64,000 nt of DNA from assembly GCF_017837635.1 (NCBI RefSeq), contig NZ_JAGJRS010000018.1, positions 106,503 through 170,502 of the forward strand, given 5' to 3'. Positions 1-8,903 of the stretch are shown here, piece after piece. Both the position numbers and the translations under genes were made by a program. The stretch's first letter is position 1, and each line of letters begins with the position of its first letter. The notes under the pieces were generated by a model. The model was not told the origin of the DNA and ran no database searches. It was given only the letters and a program-made list of their open reading frames with translations. The DNA comes from Frateuria flava. Lineage in GTDB: Bacteria; Pseudomonadota; Gammaproteobacteria; Xanthomonadales; Rhodanobacteraceae.

Positions 1-853
1 GGTCGAGCACCAGGCGTCCGATCTTCAGCAGGTCGCGTGGACGCAGGCGCAGGCCGTTGAACGCCATCGGCCGACCGTGCACGTCGTGCACCCACGTCCA
101 CGACGAGATGCCCATGGGCCGGAACAACCGCTCACGCGCGTAGGCATCCAGCGGCATGCCAACGCCGCGGGCGATGAGGTCAGCCAGCACCGCCGTCCCG
201 CCGCCGTTGTAATTGAAGGTCGAGCCGGGGGCATGGACCATGCGATGCCCGAACACATACGCGGGAATGTCGCGCTTCCAGAACAGGCGTAATTCATCGT
301 CGAGGCCAGGTTCGCCCTCGCGCCACGCCAGGCCGCTGCTCATGTCGAGCAGTTGCTGCACGCGGATCGCGCGCGCGGCACCCGAAGCGACCCGGTCCAG
401 GGCAGGATAGGACGCGAGCACGCGGGCGGACGGATCGGGCACGCGCCCGTCGCCCAGCGCTATGCCGTACAGCAGACTGGTGACGCTCTTGCCTACCGAG
501 CGAACGTCATGCAGTTGCATCGGGCCGAACGATTGCCGCCACGACACCAGACCATACACCGACCGGTCCCGGCCGCCCTGGTAGTACTCGGCGACGAGCC
601 GCCCGTGGCGCTCGACCAGCAACGCGTGCACGTTGAACGGTCCGTCCAGCAGCGCGTCGGCCGCCTGCCCAAGCGAGCGGTCGTCGAAGCCTTCCGCCGC
701 CGGCGCGGCTGTCGGCCAGTCTCCGAGCCGCGATGCCGGAACCGGGCCGACGCGCGGCGCGACCGGGCGCAGCCATGTCAGCCAGGCGGCAACGAATGCC
801 AGCAGCACGGCCGCGACGCGCCACATCCATCGGATGCGGCCGGTGTTTTTCAT
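1..853 (-). CDS. Serine hydrolase, beta-lactamase family (3' end outside window)
   Basis: The reading frame begins at ATG 853 and runs off the left edge, so the C-terminus is missing. The N-terminus is a single membrane anchor or uncleaved signal (MKNTGRIRWMWRVAAVLLAF and following). The class C beta-lactamase/PBP fold is supported by the nucleophile motif S-V-G-K (S-x-x-K) about 115 residues in, just before a TSLLYG helix, and by a FNYNGGG segment where this family carries its Y-x-N motif. These enzymes include esterases, D-aminopeptidases and 6-aminohexanoate-dimer hydrolases, so the substrate cannot be named. The protein is probably held at the inner membrane with its catalytic domain in the periplasm. 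Confidence 0.8.
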   Translation of the reverse strand, partial: MKNTGRIRWMWRVAAVLLAFVAAWLTWLRPVAPRVGPVPASRLGDWPTAAPAAEGFDDRSLGQAADALLDGPFNVHALLVERHGRLVAEYYQGGRDRSVYGLVSWRQSFGPMQLHDVRSVGKSVTSLLYGIALGDGRVPDPSARVLASYPALDRVASGAARAIRVQQLLDMSSGLAWREGEPGLDDELRLFWKRDIPAYVFGHRMVHAPGSTFNYNGGGTAVLADLIARGVGMPLDAYARERLFRPMGISSWTWVHDVHGRPMAFNGLRLRPRDLLKIGRLVLD

Positions 854-931
854 GAGGCCAACCGGGCAAGCCGCGGAGTGCGGCCTGCCTATTCTTCCAG
901 ACGCCGGCGGTTGGCGCCTGTCGACTTGCCG

Positions 932-1171
932 CTAGCCGCAGTGGCCGCAGCAGGTGCTTCCACCGCTGATGTGCACCTCTTTCTCCAGCGGCCTGGCCAC
1001 GCAGCCGATACCGCGCAGCGCATCGAGGATCTGCTCGCCGCTTGCGCTGGCCAGCACCTCCAGGCGACCGCGCCCGGCATCCAGGACGACCCTGGCGTGG
1101 GGATCCAGCGCGTGGATGGCGGCGGTGATCGGGGCCGCATCCGTAGGGGCGGTGGACAGTTCGAATTGCAT
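932..1171 (-). CDS. Small HMA-like protein with Cys-rich tail
   Basis: A 79-residue protein starting MQFELSTAP, with GGAG 8 nt upstream of ATG 1171. The pattern of short strands and helices (hydrophobic VVLDAGRGRLEVLA, then EQILDALRGIGC) resembles a ferredoxin-like heavy-metal-associated domain. The usual early CxxC loop is absent; the cysteines are instead one in RGIGC and a cluster at the extreme C-terminus, STCCGHCG. It may bind a soft metal through that tail. Function is inferred from shape and cysteines only. Confidence 0.6.
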   Translation of the reverse strand: MQFELSTAPTDAAPITAAIHALDPHARVVLDAGRGRLEVLASASGEQILDALRGIGCVARPLEKEVHISGGSTCCGHCG

Positions 1172-1354
1172 CGTGGACTCCATGGGAACCCGGCAGTCGC
1201 CGGCTCGCGCATGGTCGGCAGATGGGCGCTTGTCCGCCTTGACCCGGGTCAATCGCATGGCCGGTAGCGCGACCGCGCCTGTCCGTGGAATGTCCGGCGA
1301 CATCATCGGGCTTCCCTTCTCACTGCTGCTTGCCGGCGCCGCGAGCGCCTCGCT

Positions 1355-2173
1355 TCAGCGATCGATACGCACCACCAGCGCCTGAATCCGTCCGGTGACC
1401 GGCCCGGCGCCGAACCTCGCGGTCATGGCGGCAGTCGCCGCTTCGGTCGCCTCGCCGAGCCGTGCGGGATCGCGGGCGACGATCTCGTTCCTCAAAGGCG
1501 TGCCCTGGCAATAAGCGATGGCCGCCATGGCGGATGTGATGGCCTGGCTCCGGGCAGCGACCGTTTCGATGAGCGGCTCGCCGGCAAAGCCCGCCTGCGC
1601 CAGGTCGCGCGCGATCGCGGATGCCGGGACATAGCCGTGCGGCAGGCGCTCCAGAAACCGCGGCGGGTCGTCCGGAAAGAGGCCGGCAACGGCCTGCTGG
1701 ATGACCCACGCGAAATCGTTCGTCTGGATGCCGTCCCACACGTTGAACCACAGCGTGCCGCCGGGGCGCAGCACCCGCCGGGCCTCGGCGAAGGCGTGAG
1801 CCCGATCCGGAAAGAACATCGCGCCGAACTGACAGGCCACGGCATCGAAGGAAGCGTCGTCGAACGGCAGCGCCATCGCGTCCGCCTGACGCCAACGCAC
1901 GGGCCGCGACGTGCCCTGTTTCCGCGCCACGGCCAGCATCGCCTCGTTGAGGTCGGTCGCGACCAGTTGTACGTCCGGTGCCAGGCGCGAGGCCAGTTCG
2001 CGCGTCACCACGCCGGTACCGGCCGCCAACTCCAGCACGCTTGCCACCGGCAACCGCGCAAGCCGGCTGGCGAGGTCCACGGCGTAGGGCGTGAAGATCA
2101 TCGGCACCAGGAGGTCCTGGTAAAGCGTGGCAATGTCTTCGCCGAATCGCCTGTCGTTTTCGCGCGTCTGCAT
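1355..2173 (-). CDS. Class I SAM-dependent methyltransferase
   Basis: A protein of about 272 residues from MQTREND (ATG 2173); an upstream in-frame ATG at 2200 is less likely. Motif I is VLELAAGTGVV, followed by the acidic motif II end VATDLNEAML, the motif III-like RQADAMALPFDDASFD and a motif post-III LRPGGTLWFNVWD. This is the standard Rossmann methyltransferase layout of the UbiE/Methyltransf_11 group. Substrate is unknown. It lies divergently from the Tsi6-like gene with about 140 bp between the starts. Confidence 0.85.
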   Translation of the reverse strand: MQTRENDRRFGEDIATLYQDLLVPMIFTPYAVDLASRLARLPVASVLELAAGTGVVTRELASRLAPDVQLVATDLNEAMLAVARKQGTSRPVRWRQADAMALPFDDASFDAVACQFGAMFFPDRAHAFAEARRVLRPGGTLWFNVWDGIQTNDFAWVIQQAVAGLFPDDPPRFLERLPHGYVPASAIARDLAQAGFAGEPLIETVAARSQAITSAMAAIAYCQGTPLRNEIVARDPARLGEATEAATAAMTARFGAGPVTGRIQALVVRIDR

Positions 2174-2314
2174 GGCGTGCACTCCTGCGGTCCGCCGCAT
2201 GCGCCGAGCCTACGCCGTTCCGGGCCAGCCCAGCGCAGGCGGATATCGTGTCCGCCCGCGGCGGGCGACAATGGCAGCAGCACCCAAGCTTGCGCGGACG
2301 CGACGGAGAGAGGA

Positions 2315-2590
2315 ATGACCAAAAGGATTCGCGCTATGCGCTCGGCACGTCATGCGCTGGAACTCGTAATCAGCCGCCTGGCCGCCAACCCGGCCTACGG
2401 GGTTTACCTGCATGCGCACCGGCAACTCGGGCAGGTGCTGGAGGAACTGGGCCGGTCCAACCTCCCCGCTCCCAGGGAGCGGAGTTGGCTCGATATCGGG
2501 CTCATGGCGGCCAGGGAGCTGGAGGCTGACGACCCCGAGTTGGCCGATGCCCTGATGACTGCCGATTACGACTTCAAGCACGCCAGCTGA
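2315..2590 (+). CDS. Tsi6-family immunity-like protein
   Basis: A 91-residue, all-helical protein with a strong ribosome site (GGAGAGAGGA) directly before ATG 2315. The pattern ALELVISRLAANPAYGVYL, then a QLGQVLEEL helix, then LDIGLMAARELEADDPELAD matches my recollection of Pseudomonas Tsi6, the immunity protein for the NAD(P)-degrading T6SS effector Tse6 (hydrophobic helix, PGYEVLL-like turn, LGSIAVKEFDETDPELS-like helix). No effector or T6SS gene is visible nearby, so this is an orphan immunity gene or a related DUF. Cytoplasmic, no signal peptide. Confidence 0.65.
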   Translation: MTKRIRAMRSARHALELVISRLAANPAYGVYLHAHRQLGQVLEELGRSNLPAPRERSWLDIGLMAARELEADDPELADALMTADYDFKHAS

Positions 2591-2924
2591 AAGTGGCGGG
2601 GGCGACCTGGAAGCATCCCGCGAGCCCGGCCCCTCACCCCAACCCTCTCCCCGGAGGGGAGAGGGAGCCAAGTGCGGCGCGCGCGGGGCCGGCAGACCGG
2701 CCGGGAGCCTCCTGTTGCACCTGATTCCAGAGACCGCCCCGAGCGACGGCAGGCGATCGGAAGCCCGCCGCAGGCGAGCCAAGTCGGAAGAGTCTCGCAA
2801 CAGCGACAACCAAGGTCGCAGGGGCGTCGCGCAGCAGCCGAGGGAGCCCCGCCAGCGATGGGCCAATCAGCCAGACGCCATGCGCGCGGCCCGCCGTCCG
2901 GCGGGCCGCAACCGAAAACGCCCG
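2591..2924. other. Intergenic region with a palindromic repeat
   Basis: About 330 bases without a convincing gene; the open frames here are arginine-rich shadows. The notable item is the palindrome at 2643-2665. The rest has no recognisable signal. Confidence 0.5.
2643..2665. repeat. REP-like palindrome, 10-bp stem and 3-nt loop
   Basis: CCCTCTCCCC, loop GGA, GGGGAGAGGG: a perfect stem preceded by CCCCTCACCCCAA. The same hairpin type (CCCTCTCCC-GGA-GGGAGAGGG) recurs inside icmF at 56591-56611, so it is an interspersed repeat rather than a local terminator. Confidence 0.75.
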
Positions 2925-3479
2925 TTAGGACTCATCCGCCACCTCCGGCGCCGCGAACCCCTTGCTGTAGTAGCCGGAAGAGTCGAAGCAGCACACGCGC
3001 CGCTTGCCTGATGCAAGCATGCCGCAGGCGTCGGCGACGCGCTTGGCACGGGTAGCGGACTGCTTGGCCGACGTCAGCCAGTGGATCCAGTCCACGCGCG
3101 CCAGGGTGGTGGTGCCCTCCCAGGTCGCCAACGCCTCGGGCGCCCCCTCCAGCGCCTGGCGCAAGTCCGGCGGAAGCTTCGGCTCGGGCTCCCGGGCCAC
3201 CGGTGCGATCTCCACCACGACCAGGTCACCGGCGGTTGCGCCGGCGGCTTTGCACAGCGCCGCATCCACCTTGAACCAGTGGCTCAACCGGCCATCGGGT
3301 TCCAGCGTGGCATGCAGGGGCTGGCCGTTGATCGTGCCTTCCGCGGTCGTTCGTCCCCGTCGCGGAAATTGCGCGCTGGCCTCCTCGGGGAGAACCACGA
3401 ACGCCCAGGATGCGTTGCGCGGTTGCGCCGGGCGCAACAGCCTTGCCTCGAATCGGGACACGCTTTTCTTCTTGGCCAT
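2925..3479 (-). CDS. YdeI/OmpD-associated family protein with DUF1905 domain
   Basis: A protein of about 184 residues starting MAKKKSVSRFEARLLRP (ATG 3479). The N-terminal half is a DUF1905 beta-barrel (WAFVVLPEEASAQFPRRGRT, GTINGQPLHATLEPDG); the C-terminal half carries the YdeI-type segment PPDLRQALEGAPEALATWE and a helical IHWLTSAKQSATRAKRVADA. Such proteins are annotated as bacteriocin-protection or OmpD-associated on weak grounds, and the real function is unknown. No signal peptide, so cytoplasmic. Confidence 0.8.
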   Translation of the reverse strand: MAKKKSVSRFEARLLRPAQPRNASWAFVVLPEEASAQFPRRGRTTAEGTINGQPLHATLEPDGRLSHWFKVDAALCKAAGATAGDLVVVEIAPVAREPEPKLPPDLRQALEGAPEALATWEGTTTLARVDWIHWLTSAKQSATRAKRVADACGMLASGKRRVCCFDSSGYYSKGFAAPEVADES

Positions 3480-3596
3480 GGCGAGGTTCCTTGGGGGAGG
3501 TCCGAGGGTACCGTCCCGGCTACCCGGACAACCAGCCGTCATGCGCACCGTTGCGGCGGGGGCGGCCACCACGGCGGGCCAGCCTGCCGCCTTCGA

Positions 3597-4154
3597 CTAC
3601 CCGCGCCAGTTGGCGTGCGTGCGCCAGAATTCCACGCTGCGAAAGTAGGCCTCGCGATCCAGCGGCACGCCGGAACCACCCTCTTCCACGCCCAGCGCGT
3701 TGCGCATCATCGTGATCGGCGCCATGGGCGTTTCCTCCGGCTCCGCGGTGTACATGCACCCCACCACGCCCCAGTCGGCGTCGATGATCGAACCCTCTTT
3801 CGCCAGTTGCTCGCGGCTGTAGAGGATCGGAATCAGATAGCCCGCGACCGGCGGTTCCAGCTCCTCGAACCAGCGCACCAGCACCGGAAGTTCGTCGCGG
3901 GTACGCGCTTCGTAGTCCGAGCGCAGCAGGTGCCGGTTGGCCTCGGTGACCGGCACGGCCAGGCATCGCGTGGAGGTCCAGTTGCGATGCACGTGCAGCT
4001 TGCAGAACGGCGCGTAGCCGTCGAGCACGTTCAGCGGCGTGACCGTGTTGAGATGGTGCTCGAAGGCCTCGGGCGTGCAGTCCTGGATCGTGTTGCGTCG
4101 GGGCTCGCGCGGGAACAGCCGTGGGCGGGCGAAATCGGTGAGGACGATGGACAT
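3597..4154 (-). CDS. DUF3228 family protein
   Basis: A 185-residue soluble protein beginning MSIVLTDFARPRLFPREPRR. The run NTIQDCTPEAF, the basic FCKLHVHRNWTSTRCLAVPV segment and the EETPMAPITMMRNALG motif near the C-terminus are typical of DUF3228 as I know it. No catalytic residues are assigned to the family. It is followed on the same strand by the DUF1905 gene, about 120 bp downstream. Confidence 0.75.
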   Translation of the reverse strand: MSIVLTDFARPRLFPREPRRNTIQDCTPEAFEHHLNTVTPLNVLDGYAPFCKLHVHRNWTSTRCLAVPVTEANRHLLRSDYEARTRDELPVLVRWFEELEPPVAGYLIPILYSREQLAKEGSIIDADWGVVGCMYTAEPEETPMAPITMMRNALGVEEGGSGVPLDREAYFRSVEFWRTHANWRG

Positions 4155-4220
4155 GCGGCACAGCCAGGACGTGGAAACGACCGATTATGGCCCCGGCGAG
4201 CACCCGAGTGGCGGCCGGCA

Positions 4221-7118
4221 TTACGCCGCCTGATCGAGCATCGCCCTCACCTTGCGCGCCAGCCCGTCGAGGGTGAACGGCTTGCCGAGCAGTTCGACGT
4301 CCGGGTCGAGCACGCCCTGGTGCACGACCGCGTCGCGCGTGTACCCGGTGGTGAACAGGATCGGCAGGTCCGGCCGGCGATGGTGCACTTCGTCGGCGAG
4401 TTTGCGGCCGTTGATCTCGGGCATGACGATATCGGTGAACACCAGGGCGACGTCCGGATGCCGGTCAAGCAGGCGCAATGCGGCTGGCGCACCGTCGGCC
4501 TGAAGCACCCGGTAGCCGAGCTCTTCCAGCGCATCGACGCTGAACTGGCGCACCGCCGGTTCGTCCTCCACCACCAGGATCAGCTCCTGCAGTCCGCCCG
4601 GCGCGGTGCCGGCACTGCCCTCGTCGACCCGCCCAGCGGCGGGTTCATCGCACAGGCGCGGCAGGTAGATCCGCACCGTGGTGCCCTGCCCGGGCTCCGA
4701 GTACAGCTTTACGTAGCCGCCCGACTGCCGCACGAAACCGTACACCTGGCTCAGGCCCAGACCGGTGCCCTTACCGACCTCCTTGGTGGTGAAGAATGGA
4801 TCGAAGGCGCGCGCGAGCACGTCCGCGGGCATGCCGCTGCCGTTGTCGGTGACGGCGATCAGCACGTAGTCGCCCGCGCGAATGCCATTGGCCGCTGCAT
4901 TGCGCCTGTCCAGTTGCACGTTGCCTGTCTCGATGGTGAGGCAGCCGCCCTCAGGCATGGCATCACGTGCGTTGACGGCAAGGTTGAGCAGCACGTTTTC
5001 CAGCTGGTTGGCATCCACGCGAGTGCGCCACAGGCCATCGGCCAGTGCGGTGTGCAGGCGGATGGCCGCGCCGATCGAGTGGCGCAGCAGCTCGGACATC
5101 TCGCCGACGAGGCGGTTGAGGTCGGTCGGCTGGGGATTGAGCGCCTGCTGCCGGGAGAAGGCCAGCAAGCGCCTGGTCAGCAAGGCGGCGCGTTCGGACG
5201 CGTCGGTCGCGCTTTCGATCTGGCGGAGCACGCGGGGGTTGTCGCCCACGCGCCGCTTGAGCAGGTCCAGTGAACCCATCACTACCGCCAGCATGTTGTT
5301 GAAGTCGTGCGCGATGCCGCCGGTGAGCTGCCCCACCGCCTCCATCTTCTGGCTCTGGCGCAGGGCTTCCTCGGCTGCCGCGAGGGCCTGCTCCTGTTCC
5401 TTCTGCTGCGTCACGTCGCGTCCGCTGGCGTAGAGCACGCCCTGGTCGGCGGACTTGACCCACGACAGCCAGCGGTAACTGCCGTCCTTGTGCAGGCAGC
5501 GGACCTCTTCGGGCGGAAACCTGCCGGCCGCGGCCATCGACATCGCTTCCAGATGGGCGGCCACGTCATCCGGGTGCACGAAGGCCTCGGCGCTGCGCCC
5601 GATCAATTCATCCGGCCGGTAGCCGAGGATGTCGGACGCCTCGTTGGCGGCAAGAATGATGCCGGTGGCGTCCATCACCAGTTGCAGGTCGCGCGACATG
5701 GCCCACGCGCGGTCGCGCTCGCGGGTGCGCTCCTCGACCCGGGCCTCGAGCGTTTCGTTCAGTTCGCGCAGGCGTTCCTGCGCCACGCGGCGCTCCTCCA
5801 CCTCGCGCTGGGCGGTCGCCAGCAATCGCGCGTTGTCGATGGCGATGGCGGCATGCGCGGCCACGCCGGCCATCAGGCGCTCATGGCCGGCCGTGAAGTG
5901 CGCCGGCTCCGGATGGCCAAACACCAGGATCCCGAACGACTCGCCCGAGCGTGAGGTCACCGGCACGGTGAGCACGCTGCATATCGGCGCATGCTCCGCC
6001 GTGGCCGGGTGCGGCACGCGGGGGGCGACGGAGATGTCGTTGGACCTGAACGGCCGGTTGCGCTCGATCACCGGGCCGAACAGCTCCCGTACGCTTGCCG
6101 GCGGCATGACGGCACCGGCCCCGGCCAGCGCACAGAGCTTCACGCCGCCGGCCGCCGCGTCCAGCGTCTCGGAAAAGAACGCGCCAATACGTGCGTGCAG
6201 CAGCTCCACGCCGGCATCCGTGGCCAGTTGCGCGACCTGGGAGAGGTCCAGTTCGGCCGCCATGTTGGCGGCCGTGCGATTGAGGATTTCGAGCGTTTCG
6301 GTGTGCCGGCGCAGCGTGCGCTCGGCACGCTTGCGCTCGGTGATGTCGACCATGGCGCCGATCATGCGCACCGCGCGGCCTTCGGCATCGCGCGCCACGG
6401 TGCCGCGGTCGCACACCTTTGCGTAGGTACCGTCGACGCGGCGGAAGCGGTACTCGTCGGTCCAGTGGGTGCCGCCATGGCGCGCCACGTGCTGCAAGCC
6501 CGCGTCGATGCGTTCGCGATCGGCGGGGTGGATCTGGGCGATGAACCAGTCGTAGGTGGCCTCCCTCACCCGATGGCCGTAAGCGACACACAACTGCTCG
6601 TTCCAGAGCGTGCGATCGGTCTGCAGGTCCCAGTCCCAGATCGCATCCTGGGTCGCCTCGATGGCAAGCCGGTAGCGTTGCTCCGCGTCGGCCAGCGCAC
6701 GCTCGGCCTGTACCCGCGTGGTGTCGTCGTGGAACGTGAGCACTGCACCGGTCATCGCGCCATGGGCATCGAAGAGCGGCTGCGCCGCGCCCGCGGCGAT
6801 GCGCACGGTGCCGTCGTCGCGCCGGATGCTCCAGCGCGCTTCGGCCAGCGTTTCGCCGCGCACGGCGCGCGCCAGCGGCAACTCCCGCGTCGGGTAGGGC
6901 TGGCCGTCCTCAGTCAGCACGTGGAAGACGCGGCTGTAGTCGGCCGGCATCACGCCCCGTTGCGATACGCCCAGAAAAGCCCCGGCCGCTTCGTTGATGA
7001 AGGTGATCCTCCCCTCGCGGTCGGCCAGCACCACGCCTTCGCGCAACTGGCCGAGGACCGTGGCCTGTTCGGCGGGCAACAGGCCACGCAGGGATGGCGT
7101 GGGGTTTCGCATGCGCAT
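4221..7118 (-). CDS. Hybrid sensor histidine kinase (PAS-PAS-GAF-PAS-HisKA-HATPase-REC)
   Basis: About 965 residues from [10 protein letters not shown] (ATG 7118, with GAGGG just upstream); the open frame continues upstream to 7310 but that part is low-complexity. Order: a PAS domain ([20 protein letters not shown]), a second PAS/PAC ([17 protein letters not shown]), a GAF domain, a third PAS ([20 protein letters not shown]), a HisKA helix with the phospho-acceptor His in [14 protein letters not shown], an HATPase with [14 protein letters not shown] and DNGSGM, and a C-terminal receiver with acidic VVEDEP, phospho-acceptor Asp in VFTDIVMPE and Lys in LLGKPF. There is no transmembrane segment, so it senses cytoplasmic cues. 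No partner regulator lies next to it; the receiver may pass phosphate on through an Hpt protein. Confidence 0.93.
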   Translation of the reverse strand: MRMRNPTPSLRGLLPAEQATVLGQLREGVVLADREGRITFINEAAGAFLGVSQRGVMPADYSRVFHVLTEDGQPYPTRELPLARAVRGETLAEARWSIRRDDGTVRIAAGAAQPLFDAHGAMTGAVLTFHDDTTRVQAERALADAEQRYRLAIEATQDAIWDWDLQTDRTLWNEQLCVAYGHRVREATYDWFIAQIHPADRERIDAGLQHVARHGGTHWTDEYRFRRVDGTYAKVCDRGTVARDAEGRAVRMIGAMVDITERKRAERTLRRHTETLEILNRTAANMAAELDLSQVAQLATDAGVELLHARIGAFFSETLDAAAGGVKLCALAGAGAVMPPASVRELFGPVIERNRPFRSNDISVAPRVPHPATAEHAPICSVLTVPVTSRSGESFGILVFGHPEPAHFTAGHERLMAGVAAHAAIAIDNARLLATAQREVEERRVAQERLRELNETLEARVEERTRERDRAWAMSRDLQLVMDATGIILAANEASDILGYRPDELIGRSAEAFVHPDDVAAHLEAMSMAAAGRFPPEEVRCLHKDGSYRWLSWVKSADQGVLYASGRDVTQQKEQEQALAAAEEALRQSQKMEAVGQLTGGIAHDFNNMLAVVMGSLDLLKRRVGDNPRVLRQIESATDASERAALLTRRLLAFSRQQALNPQPTDLNRLVGEMSELLRHSIGAAIRLHTALADGLWRTRVDANQLENVLLNLAVNARDAMPEGGCLTIETGNVQLDRRNAAANGIRAGDYVLIAVTDNGSGMPADVLARAFDPFFTTKEVGKGTGLGLSQVYGFVRQSGGYVKLYSEPGQGTTVRIYLPRLCDEPAAGRVDEGSAGTAPGGLQELILVVEDEPAVRQFSVDALEELGYRVLQADGAPAALRLLDRHPDVALVFTDIVMPEINGRKLADEVHHRRPDLPILFTTGYTRDAVVHQGVLDPDVELLGKPFTLDGLARKVRAMLDQAA

Positions 7119-7278
7119 GGCACCCTCGGGTACCGCCGGTAATGCGCGCGGGGGTTCAGCCCGCATCGGCGCGGATGTTGCATCCCTTACGCCGGTTGGC
7201 GTGACGGAGGCAGGAAGGGAATGTCGCCGCCCAGACCATGCATCCGCCACGCTCGCCCGTGGCGCGCTCGCCGCCGCT

Positions 7279-7917
7279 TCAGCGCCGGGCGGCCGCCGCC
7301 TGCGCGGCATAGGCGCGCTGGTAGGCCGGTCGCGCTTCGCCGCGTGCGACGTAGGCGGCCAGGCTGGGGAATTCGTCGAGCAGGCCCGAGGGCCTCAGCC
7401 GCAGCAGGACCGACACCATCATCAGGTCACCCGCGCTGAACGCGCCGTCCAGCCAGTCGGCGTCGCCCAGGCGGGCGGAAAGCTGGCGCAGGCGGGTGCG
7501 AATGCGATCGGCGATCAGCGGCAGGCGTGCCTGCGTCCAGGGCTTGTCGCCCTCGATGAACTTGGCGACGACCAGTTCCAGGATCGGCGGCTCCACGGTG
7601 CTGAGCGCCGCGAACATCCAGCCGATCGCCCGCGCGCGGGCATCGACCCCTGCAGGCAACAGGCCCTCATGCTGTCCGGCGATGTGCAGGACGATCGCTC
7701 CGCTTTCGAACAGCGCAAGCCCGCTTTCCTCGTAGGTGGGAATCTGGCCGAAGGGATGGACGGCCATATGCGCCGGCTCCTTCATCGCCTGGAAGGAAAC
7801 CGGGCGCACCTCGTAGGGCTGGCCCACTTCTTCCAGCGCCCAGCGAACGCGCGTATCGCGCGCCAGTCCCTTGCCGCCATCGGGCGAGCGTTCGAAAGCG
7901 GTAATGGTGATGCTCAT
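7279..7917 (-). CDS. Glutathione S-transferase family protein
   Basis: 212 residues, normal GST length. The N-terminal thioredoxin-like half has the active-site region SPDGGKGLARDTRVRWALEE, the cis-Pro loop GQIPTYEESGLALFESGAI with the glutathione-binding E-S pair, and the C-terminal helical half has the N-capping motif FSAGDLMMVSVLLRLR. Cytoplasmic conjugation or detoxification role; substrate unknown. Divergent from the mtfA-like gene. Confidence 0.9.
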   Translation of the reverse strand: MSITITAFERSPDGGKGLARDTRVRWALEEVGQPYEVRPVSFQAMKEPAHMAVHPFGQIPTYEESGLALFESGAIVLHIAGQHEGLLPAGVDARARAIGWMFAALSTVEPPILELVVAKFIEGDKPWTQARLPLIADRIRTRLRQLSARLGDADWLDGAFSAGDLMMVSVLLRLRPSGLLDEFPSLAAYVARGEARPAYQRAYAAQAAAARR

Positions 7918-8087
7918 CTAGGAAACTCCTCATGGCCAAAGTGGCAGGTGGACCGGCGCGTGCGGCGACGGTTTCATCTGCACGACGATCCAGACCGGTC
8001 CAGATCGACGGTCCGATACGGCGCCTTCTTGAGAAAGAGCACATCGCCCCGATCCATGGAGCGCAACGACTTCCTCCCGCAGGGGCC

Positions 8088-8843
8088 ATGCTCGACACGA
8101 TCAGGACCTGGCGCGCGCGACGCATCGTCGCCCGGCGCCCCATTGCCGAACCGCTCTGGCAGGATGCACTGCGCCGCTGCGCGCCGGCCCGTCGGCTGGG
8201 CGCTTCCGACCAGGCCGCGCTGCGCGTGCTGGCCACGCTGTTCCTCGAGCGCAAGTCGCTGGAGCCGGTCCAGGGGCTGGAACTGGACGACGCCGATCGG
8301 GTGCTGCTCGCCGCCCATGCCTGCATGCCTATCCTGAAACTGGGACTGGACTGGTACGACGGCTGGCACAGCGTCATCGTCTACCCGGATGCCTTCATTC
8401 CCCGCCGCACCCACACCGACGAGGCCGGCGTGGTGCATGAAACCCGCAGCATCATGGCCGGCGAGGCATGGGGTCGCGGGCCGGTGATCCTGTCATGGGC
8501 GGACGTGCTCGAAGCCGGAAATACGCCGGGCCACAACGTGGTCATCCACGAGATGGCGCACAAGCTCGACATGCTCAACGGCGAGGCCAACGGTTTCCCG
8601 CCGCTGCACCGGCGCATGGATCGCCGCGCGTGGACGCGGGTCTTCTCCGACGCGTTCAAGCGCCTGCGCGGGGCCGATCGCCATGGACTTCCCGTGCCGA
8701 TCGACCCCTACGGCCTGGAAAACGAAGCGGAGTTCTTCGCGGTGGTGAGCGAGGCCTTCTTCGAGACGCCGGCCGCGCTGCGCCAGGAGCTGCCGGAGGT
8801 CTACCGGCAACTGGAACTGTTCTACCGGCAGCATCCGTACTGA
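8088..8843 (+). CDS. mtfA: M90 zinc metallopeptidase, MtfA-like
   Basis: 251 residues from MLDTIRTWRARRIVARRP; the GGGG run just before ATG 8088 supports this start over ATG 7932. The zinc motif H-E-M-A-H-K-L-D is present, with a downstream E in the ENEAEFFAVVSEAFFE helix that would give the third ligand. E. coli MtfA (265 residues) binds the repressor Mlc and has aminopeptidase activity. Whether it acts on an Mlc-like repressor here is not known. No signal peptide, so cytoplasmic. Confidence 0.88.
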   Translation: MLDTIRTWRARRIVARRPIAEPLWQDALRRCAPARRLGASDQAALRVLATLFLERKSLEPVQGLELDDADRVLLAAHACMPILKLGLDWYDGWHSVIVYPDAFIPRRTHTDEAGVVHETRSIMAGEAWGRGPVILSWADVLEAGNTPGHNVVIHEMAHKLDMLNGEANGFPPLHRRMDRRAWTRVFSDAFKRLRGADRHGLPVPIDPYGLENEAEFFAVVSEAFFETPAALRQELPEVYRQLELFYRQHPY

Positions 8844-8903
8844 GCGGCCGGCTGCGCGAGCGACGCTGCTATCCTGAGTGGCTTTCGTGTCTTACTCAGG
8901 CCC

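Noticed and set aside
3081..5273. 730-residue open frame on the + strand
   Set aside because: Arg/Gly/His-rich shadow opposite the DUF1905, DUF3228 and kinase genes; no domain and poor composition. High GC keeps antisense frames open.
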